Assembly (NCBI GenBank): GCA_024123915.1
Contig: CP099650.1
Location: 1,984,001-2,048,000 of the forward strand
Direction of reading: 5' to 3'
Length of the DNA stretch: 64,000 nucleotides
Source of the DNA: Oxalobacteraceae bacterium OTU3CAMAD1
GTDB taxonomy: Bacteria > Pseudomonadota > Gammaproteobacteria > Burkholderiales > Burkholderiaceae_D
Every line of letters begins with the position of its first letter. Position 1 is the stretch's first letter. The notes beneath the pieces are model-generated. The model was not told the DNA's origin and did no database searches. It saw only the letters and a list, made by a program, of their open reading frames with translations. Positions 43,932-52,100 of this stretch are shown one piece after another. A program made the translations under genes and the position numbers.

Positions 43932-46019
43932 CTAATCGTATCCCAGGTCCGCGACTGGCACCGCCAGCGGCGCGGCTGGCGAGCGTCCCAGCACCCGGTT
44001 GATGGTGCGGCCGAGTACGCGGATATCGTTGTCGAAGCCGCCGTGGCTGGCGTGCTCGGTGCGCGTCGCCGACACCCTGATGCGGTCGCTCGTCACCTCG
44101 CAGGCGGCCGCGCCGTCGGCCTGCGGCGGCAGCGCCGCCACCCACGCGCGCCACGCCTTCACTTGCGGCCAGTCGGCCGGCTTCCACAGATCGTCGTCGT
44201 GCTGGTTGGCGCCACGGTATAGCAGGCGCTGCAGGCCCGCCAGCGGCGTCTTGCGCAGGTTCTCGAAGCCCCGGCTCACCAGATACAGCAGCGACTTGCC
44301 GTACGGCCCGACCGTGTCGGCGCGCTCGCTCACGTCCGACAGCAGATGCAGCCAGAAGCGGTCGGCGGCGACGAACTTGTCGGCCACCCGGGCCTGGTAG
44401 TGGCGCGCCGCGAAGTCGAGCGAACAGGCCGGCGCGTACAGCGTCACCGACGCGACCGGCACGCCGGAGGCCTGGCACAGGTCCAGCAGGTGGCCGTGCA
44501 CGAAGGCGCCGGCCGAATGGCCCACCAGGTGCAGCTCCAGCCCCGGGTGGGCGGCGCGCAGCCGCACCAGCGCGGCGGCCAGCAGGTGCAGCGCGCCGCC
44601 GGTCAGCGCCGCCTCGGCGGCGTTGGCCTTCATTTCGTTCCACGACCATCTGATGTTGTGGGCGGCCGCCTCCAGCAGCTTGTCCCGGGCCTCGGCCACC
44701 AGGCCGCCGGCCGGGCCGCCGAACAGGCCCTGGCCGGGCGCGATGCCGAGCGCGTCGTCCAGCGCGCCGGCCACCGTGTCGAGAATGCCGGTGCGCCAGG
44801 TGTAGAACAGCGGATAGACGCCGTTGGCCTGGAAGTAGGGCCCCATGACGCGGATGCGTTGGATCGCGTCGTTCTCGGCGTTGAGGCCGCCGTGCGCGTA
44901 GATGACGATTTTCTGGCTGGCGGCGCCGGCGCCGCGCAGCCAGCGGTCGATGTTGTCCAGCGCCACCCGCTCGACCAGGTCCTCGGCGCGGCCGATGTCG
45001 GGACGGCCGATGCGCACAGCGCCGTTGTTGCCGGCCACCAGCGCGTGCTCGTAGGCGGCCTCGGTGGTCCATGGGTGGGCCGCCGCTGCGGCCGCGCCGG
45101 CCTGGGGACGGACTTCGCCGGACACCAGCGAGTGGCCGATGCGCCGCGCGCGCGACGGCGGCAGCGCCTGTTCCGCCTGCGGCACGCCCAGCGCGGCGAC
45201 CCAGGCGTCGGTGCCGTTGGCGAGCCAGTCGGGGTAGCCCAGCACGGCGAAGCCGCCCGCGCCCCAGTCCGTGCCCCAGGAATTCTGCACCACGAAGCCG
45301 CGCTCGTTGTAGCCGACCAGCGCGACAGCGTGGCCGCCGGTCGTTGCGGCGCCTTCGCGCCAGGCGATGTCGGGCAGGCCGGCGTGGCCCTTGGCCGGCG
45401 CCTGTGGCGGGCTGGCGTCGAGCGCCCAGCCGTCGTGTACGGCGGCCGACACGTAGATGGCGCCGATCTCGTGGATGGCCGCCTGCATGTCGGTCACCGA
45501 GGCGCTGTCGACCCGGTAATAGGTGCCCAGCGGGCGCGCCAGCGCGTCGCGCGCCCAGTCGGCGGCGGGGCGGTAGGCCCTGGCGCCGGCGGCGTGCACG
45601 CTGCGGGTCCACAGCGCGCCGGCGCAGCTGCCATGCTTGTTCCAGCCCTTCATGGCGCCACGGCAGCTCGAGCCGTCGTAATCCTCGCCCGGCCATTCGT
45701 CGTAGAAGCGCGCCAGGTCGTACAGCATGTGCGGGCTGACGCCGGTGAAATCCTTTTTGTTTTTCGCGTTCGTCCACAGCAGGAAATTGACGGTGGCCGC
45801 CAAGCCGTAGCCGGTGCAGGCGCCATCCTTTCGCTGATCCAGCACCAGGCCCTGCTTGATATAAGCCGGCAGCAGCTTGCGCAGCGCGGCGTCGTCGGGC
45901 CAGCGCGGCGGCAGCGAGGCGATCGGCGGCGCGTAGGGACGGTCGCGCAGGTCGAGCCGGTCAGGGCGCGCGTCCAGTTGGACGGTTTTGGCGCCGATCT
46001 TGATATTTCGCGTGGGCAT
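43932..46019 (-). CDS. Papain-like cysteine protease fused to lipase-like alpha/beta hydrolase
   Basis: This is a 695-residue protein of two domains. Residues about 15-280 are a papain (C1A) fold: Gln62 and Cys68 in LDQRKDGACTGYGLA, His230 in TGGHAVALVGYN and Asn246 in VVQNSWGTDWG form a complete catalytic set. Residues about 365-560 are an alpha/beta hydrolase: IVIYAHGGLN (oxyanion loop), LVGHSAGAFVHGHLL with Ser502 as nucleophile, and ASHGGFDND near residue 665 as a possible His. No signal peptide, propeptide or membrane segment is seen. It lies downstream of the giant repeat gene on the same strand, in the middle of flagellar genes. Substrates are unknown; a processing role for the giant protein is only a hypothesis. 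Confidence 0.8.
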   Translation of the reverse strand: MPTRNIKIGAKTVQLDARPDRLDLRDRPYAPPIASLPPRWPDDAALRKLLPAYIKQGLVLDQRKDGACTGYGLAATVNFLLWTNAKNKKDFTGVSPHMLYDLARFYDEWPGEDYDGSSCRGAMKGWNKHGSCAGALWTRSVHAAGARAYRPAADWARDALARPLGTYYRVDSASVTDMQAAIHEIGAIYVSAAVHDGWALDASPPQAPAKGHAGLPDIAWREGAATTGGHAVALVGYNERGFVVQNSWGTDWGAGGFAVLGYPDWLANGTDAWVAALGVPQAEQALPPSRARRIGHSLVSGEVRPQAGAAAAAAHPWTTEAAYEHALVAGNNGAVRIGRPDIGRAEDLVERVALDNIDRWLRGAGAASQKIVIYAHGGLNAENDAIQRIRVMGPYFQANGVYPLFYTWRTGILDTVAGALDDALGIAPGQGLFGGPAGGLVAEARDKLLEAAAHNIRWSWNEMKANAAEAALTGGALHLLAAALVRLRAAHPGLELHLVGHSAGAFVHGHLLDLCQASGVPVASVTLYAPACSLDFAARHYQARVADKFVAADRFWLHLLSDVSERADTVGPYGKSLLYLVSRGFENLRKTPLAGLQRLLYRGANQHDDDLWKPADWPQVKAWRAWVAALPPQADGAAACEVTSDRIRVSATRTEHASHGGFDNDIRVLGRTINRVLGRSPAAPLAVPVADLGYD

Positions 46020-46143
46020 GCTGGTCGACCGGTTGAGGTATCGACGCTAGTCTACGAAGGAATCAACGTTGTGTAAATGACCAATTCTACGGGGCCCGCC
46101 CAACCCCCGCGTGGTTTGCCGAGATGCCTGCGTCAACGCTTAA

Positions 46144-46168
46144 GGGTCGGACCCGATGGGTCCGACCC
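46144..46168. terminator. Perfect 11-bp hairpin between the repeat-protein gene and the protease gene
   Basis: GGGTCGGACCC and GGGTCCGACCC are perfect complements around a 3-base loop. It lies 32 bases past the stop codon of the giant gene. There is no clear T-run on the minus strand, so it may be a weak terminator, an RNA-stabilising stem or a dispersed repeat. Confidence 0.55.
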
Positions 46169-46199
46169 TGTTTGGCTTTGCGGGTCGGCTGGCGCCGCC

Positions 46200-49100
46200 T
46201 TACTTCGCGGCCAGCATGCCCGGTTGAGCCGGCTTGCGGAACCACTCGTCGGTGTGGGCCGTGGCGCCGCCGCTCAAGCCGGTGCTTGCCTGGTACTGCC
46301 TCATCTGCTCGCCCAGGGCGGCGACGCTGCCGCCCAGCGCACTTGCCGTCATGTCGGCCGGCATCGTCAACTGGCCGCCCGCGGTGTCCACCGTGGCCTG
46401 CGCCTGCGCGTAGCCGCCCAGCGCCTGTGCCAGCGCGCTTACCTGGGTGCCAACCCCGGCGCCCGCCTGGGTCGAGCGCTCGGCCCGGAACCAGACGTCG
46501 GCCACCTGGTGGACGCCGCCGTCGGCGGTGGTGAAGCTGGAGCGAAGCCCGATCCAGTTGCCGTTGTCCAGCTCGCTGGCCTTGGTGGCGCCGACGTTCA
46601 TGCCGGTGATGCCCAGCGCACCCAATGTCCGCAATTCGCCGCTCTGGCTGATGCCGTCCGCGTTGGCGTCCACCCACACGCGCAGGTCGCCGAACTGCGC
46701 GTCCTTTGCGTCGACGACGCCGTCGCCGTTGGCGTCGATGTCGGCCAGCGCGGCGAAGCCGTCGCGCGCCTTGCCGCCGCCGCCGGTCGATGTGCCGGTG
46801 CTGGTTCCGAACAGCTCGCCGCCGTCGTTGATCGTGCCGTCATGGTTGCGGTCCAGCGCGAGCAGGCCGTCGCCCTGGCCGACCCAGCCGGTGGCGACCT
46901 GCTGGCCGTCGGCGTGCAGGTCGAAGCGCACGCCGGCCTCCAGCGCCAGAGTGCGCACGCCGTTGCCGTCGAGATCGAGGATGAGCGGGCTGGTCAGCAA
47001 TGCCGCGCGCTGCTCGTCGCTCAGCGCGGCGAGCTGGTCTGCGGTGAACGCCCCGGCCTGCGTCATCGTGAAGGCCGACAGCTCGGCCACCGTCAGCGCG
47101 GCGACCTGGTCGGACGTCAGCGCGGCGATCTGGATCGCCTTGAGCGAGCGCACCTGCGCCGTGGTGAACGCGGCGACCTGTTGCGCGCTCATGTTGGCGA
47201 TGGTGGCGCCCGACAGCGCGGCCACCTGCGCCGTCCGCAGCGCGACGATGTCGTTGGCGTCGAGCATCTGGATCTGGTCCGAGTTCAGCGCGTTGAACAC
47301 CGACGCGTTCAGCGCCACCACCTGCGGCGCCTCCAGGGTCGCCATCTGGCCGGTGGTCAGGCCCAGCGCCTGCGCCGCGCCCAGCGCGGCCAATTGGTTG
47401 GTGCGCAGGTTGCCGATCATCTCGGCGCCCAGGCCGGCGATCTGGGCCGACGTGAAGCCGGTCATCTGGCCGGCGGTGAAGGTGTTCAGCGAGCTGAGCG
47501 AACCGAGCTGGGTAGTGGTCAGGCCGCGCACCTTGGTCACGTCCAGCCCGGCCAAGGTGCGCGTCGTCAGCGCCGTGAACTGCTCGATCGTGAGCGCGCC
47601 GAGCTGGCTGGTTTTGAGCGAGCTCAGTTGCGCCGAGTTCAGGCCGGCGACCGCCGCCACGTTCAGCGCGCCGATTTGTAGCGTGCTCAGCGCCACCAGA
47701 TTCAGGCCGGGCAACTGCCGGGTGCTCACCGCGCCCAGCTGGCCGGCGGTCAGTTGCGCCACCTGGGTCAGGGTCATCCCGTTGAGCTGCGCCGAACGCA
47801 ACGTGGCGAAGTGCTCGCCATCGATGGCGCCGATCTGCTGCGTGGTCAGCGCCGCCACCTGGGCGCCGTTGAACGCGCCCAAGGTGCGCAGGCTGTTGAT
47901 CTGGCCGGTCGACAGCGCGCCGATGTCGGCCACGCTGATCGCTTCGATCTGCGAGGTGTTCAGGGTGGCCACCTGCGCCAGGGTCAGCGCGGCGATCTGC
48001 GGCCGGGTCAGGGCGTCGACCTGGGCGTCGCTGAGCGCGCCGATGTCCTCGATCTCGATGCTGGCGATCTGGTCGGTGCTGAGCCCTGCCAGCGCGGTCA
48101 GGTTGATGGCGCGCACCTGGGCCGTGCTGAGCGCCGCCAACTGGTCGGTGGTGATGCCGCGCATCTGCGTGAGCGTCAGCGCGCCGACCTGTGCGGCACG
48201 CAACGTGGCGAGCTGGTCCATACCGAACGCGACCAGCTGGTCCGTGGTCAGCGCGCTGACCTGGGCGGTGGTGAAGGGCGACAAGGTCGTCAGGCCGGCC
48301 AGTTGTTCGTTCGACACCGCCTTCATCTGGGCCGCCGTCAGCGACGCCAGTTCGGCCGTCGACAGCACACCGAACTGGTCGACGCTCAACTGCGAAATTT
48401 GCAGGGTCGTCAGGGTCGAGAACTGGGTGGTGCGCAAGCCCGACAGGTCCTCGATCTCCATCGCGGCGATCTGCTCGCCCGACAGGCCGCGCAGCGCGGC
48501 GGTGCCCAGCGCGCGCCACTGGTTGACCGACAGCGCCTGGATCTGGTGGGTGGTGAGCGCCTGCACCTGTTTGCTGGTGAGCGCGCCCACCTGCCTGCTG
48601 CTGAGCGCGGCCAACTGGGTGTCGTTGAGCGCCTGGATGCGGTCGGTGCTCAGCGCCGCCACCTGGGCCGTGTTGAGCGAGCCGATCACATCGAGCAGCG
48701 CGAACTGCTCCGGCGTCAGGTACGCCAGCTGGGCCGGGCTGAGCGCGGCCACCTGGGCGGCGGTCAGCGCCAGCAACTGGCTGCTGGTCATGCTGCTGAC
48801 CTCGGCCGAGGTGAGCGCGCGGATCTGGGCGGTCTTGAGCGCGGCCAGGTCGAGCGGCTCGAGCGCGGTGAACTGGTCGATGCTGAGCGAGGCGATGGCC
48901 CTGGTCGACAGCGCGGCTGCCTGCCCCGGGCTCAGATTAATGATCTGGTCGACGCTCAGCGCGCGCACCTGGTTGACCGTCAGCGCGCTGAGCGCGCCGG
49001 TGGTGATGGCGCCGATCTGGTCGAGGCTGAGGGCGGCGATCTGCGCGGTCGCCAGCGACATCAGCTGCGTCGAGCGCAGCGCGGCGATGTCGCCCAGCTC

Positions 49101-52100
49101 GATCGCGACGATTTGCTCGGCGGTGAGCGCGGCCAGCGCGCGCGTGGTCAGCGCCAGCAGTTCGGCGGTGGTGAGCGCGACGATCTGGTCGGTCGTCAGC
49201 AGCGCCGCCTGGGTGTTGCTCAGCGCGGCGATCTGCGCGGTGCGCAGGGTGGCGATCTGGTCGGGCAGCAGCGCCTGCAGCTGGTCGCCGGTCAGCGCCC
49301 GCACCTGGACCGTGGTCAGCGCGCGGATGTTGGTCAGCGCGCGCAACTGGTCGGCGCTCAGCGCGTTCAGCTGTTGCAACTTGAGGCTGGCCACTTCCTG
49401 GCTCGTCAGCGCGCCGATCTGGTCGGCGGTGAAGGCCAGCAGTTGGTCGGTCGAGAGCGCCTGTATCTGCGCCGTCTTCATGCCCGGGATGTCGGCCGCC
49501 TCGATGGCGGCGATCTGCTCGGGGGTGAGGGCGCGCACGGCCGCCAGGCTCAGCGCGCCGACCTGGGCCGCGCTCAGCGCGACCAGCTGCTCGGCGCTGA
49601 ACACGGCGATCTGCTCGGTCTGCAGCGCGCCGATCTGGCGCGAGTTGAGCAGTTCGAGGTCGGACGCCGTCAGCGCGGCGATGCGCGCCAGCGACATGGC
49701 GGCGATCTGCGCCGTCGTGTAGTCGGCCAGGTTGCCCAGCGCCGCGGCCTGCTCGGGCGTCATCGCGCCCAGCTGGGTTTGCGAGAAGGCGGCGATGTCG
49801 GCGCTGCTGAGCGCGTGCAACTGGTCCAGGGTCAGCGCGACGATCTGGTCGGTCGTGAGCGAGCGCAACTGCGCGGTGGTGAACGCGGCCAGGTCCTCGA
49901 CCTCGATCTGCGCGATCAGGGTCGGGTCCAGGCGCGACAGCAGGGCGGTGGCGATGGCGCGGATCTGCCCGGTCGACAGGGTGATCAGCTGGGCGGCGGT
50001 CAGGCCGCCGGCCTGGTTTTTCGTCAGCGCGGCCAGCTGGCGCGTGCCCAGGGTGGCGAAGCGCTCGGCCGTCATCGCGCCGAGCTGGTCCGTGCTGAGG
50101 GCGGCGATCTGCACGCTCGTCAGCGGTTTCAGGCTCGACAGCGCGGCCAGCTGGTCGGCCGTCAGGTAGCCGATCTGGCGCGTGGTCAGCGCCGAGATTT
50201 CCGTGCTGGTGAGGGCGTTGTACTGGTCGGCCGACAGCGCCGCCAGCTGGTCGCTGCCCAGCACGACGAGCTGGCTGGTCTTGAGCGCGGCCAGGTCGTC
50301 GCCGGCCAGCGCGGCGATCTGGTCGGTGGTCAGCGCGGCGATGGCCGCGTTCGACAGAGCCCGTATTTGCGCGGTGGTCAGCGCCGGAATCTGGTCGGTG
50401 GTGAAGAACTGGATCTGGCTGGTGGTGAACGCGGCGATCTGGGCGGTGCGCAGCGCGGCGAACTGCTCCGGCGTGAGCGCAAGGATCTGGTCGCTCGACA
50501 GGCCGGCCACCTGGCGCGTGCTCAGGCTGGCCAGGCTGCCCAGCGCGGCGAACTGCGCGTTGGAGAGCACGGCGATCTGGCGGGTCGTCAGCGCGCCGAT
50601 CTCCTGGCTGGTCATGCTGGCCAGTTGCACCAGGGTCAGCGCGGAGACCTGGTCGGTCGTCAGCGCGGCGACCTGGTCGGTCCTGAGCACGACGATGTCG
50701 GCCAGTTCGATAGCGGCGATCTGGTCGGTCGTCAAGGCCGCCAGCGCGGCCGTGGACAGCCCGCGCACCTGGCGCGTCTCAAGCGCGACGATCTGGTTGG
50801 TGCTGATCGCCTGCAGCTGGGCGCTGGCCAGCGCGTTGAGCTGGCGCGTGCTCAGGGTGGTGATCTGGCCCAGGCCAAGGCTGTCGATCTGGGTGCTGGT
50901 CAAGGCCCGGATCTGCAAGGTGGTCAACGGCGCCAGCGAGGCCAGGCTGCCCAGTTGGGCGGTCGAGAGCGCGGCGATCTGCGCGCTCTTGAGGCTGGCC
51001 ATGGCGCGCGTGCTCAGCGCGGCGAACTGGCCGGCGGTGAGCGCGGCCAGCTGATCGCTGTTGAGGATGGTGATCTGGTTGGTGCCGAGCGCGGCGATGT
51101 CGACCGCCTCGATCGCGGCCACCTGGTCGGTCGACAGCGCGGCCAGGGTGGCGGCGTTGAGGCTGCGCACTTGCCCCGTGCTCAGCGCGACGATCTGGTC
51201 GGTCGTCAGCGCGCCCACCTGGACGCTGGTCAGGCCGGCGATCTGGTTGGTGCGCAGGGTGGTGATCTTGTCGAGCGCCAGGCTGGCGATCTGGTCGGTG
51301 GTCAGCGCGGCGATCTGGCGGCTCGTCAGCGGCGCCAGGTTGGCGAGGCTGGCCACCTGGTCGGTCGTGAGCGCGGCGATCTGGCGCGTGGTCAAGGCGG
51401 CGATGTGCTGCGTGCTCAATGTGGCGAACTGGGTGTTGGTCAGCCGGCCCAGCTGGTCGGTGGTCAGCGCGGCGATCTGGCGCGTCGACAGCGCCAGCAC
51501 GTCGGCCAGCTCGATGGCCGGTACCTGGTCGGAGTTCAGCGCCGCGATCTGGGCCGAGCCCAGCGCGCGGATCTGCGCGGTGGTCAGCGCCACCACGGCG
51601 TTGGTGGTCAAGGCGCCGATCTGGTCGGTCGTGAGGGCGGCGATCTGGCGCGTCGTCAGGCTGGCCAGGATGCCCAGCGACAGCGAGGCGATCTGGTTGG
51701 TGGTGAGCGCGGCGATGGAGGCCGTCGAGAAGCTCGCCAGCGACGACAGCGCGCCGATCTGGTCGGTGGTGAGGGCGGCCTTTTGCTCGGCCGTCAGTGC
51801 GGCGATCTCCTGGGTCGTCAGCACGGTGATCTGGTTGGTCGTCAACGACGCCACTTGGTCGGTCGACAGCGCGGCCACTTGCCGCGTCGACAGGCTGGCC
51901 AGCACCGCGTAGCTGAGCGCGACGATCTGGTCGGTGGTCAGCAGGCCGATGTTGGCGGTGGACACGCCGCGCACCTGGGCGGTGGCCAGGCCGGCGATCT
52001 GGTCGGTGGTCAGCGCGATCAGCTGGTCGCTGTTGAGGGCGGCGATCTGGTTCGAGCGCAAGGTGCGCAGGTCGGCCAGGTTCAGGTGCGACAGCTGGTC

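Noticed and set aside
44346..46076. A 576-codon plus-strand frame opposite the protease-hydrolase gene
   Set aside because: The minus frame holds both complete catalytic sets; the plus frame has none and mirrors it.
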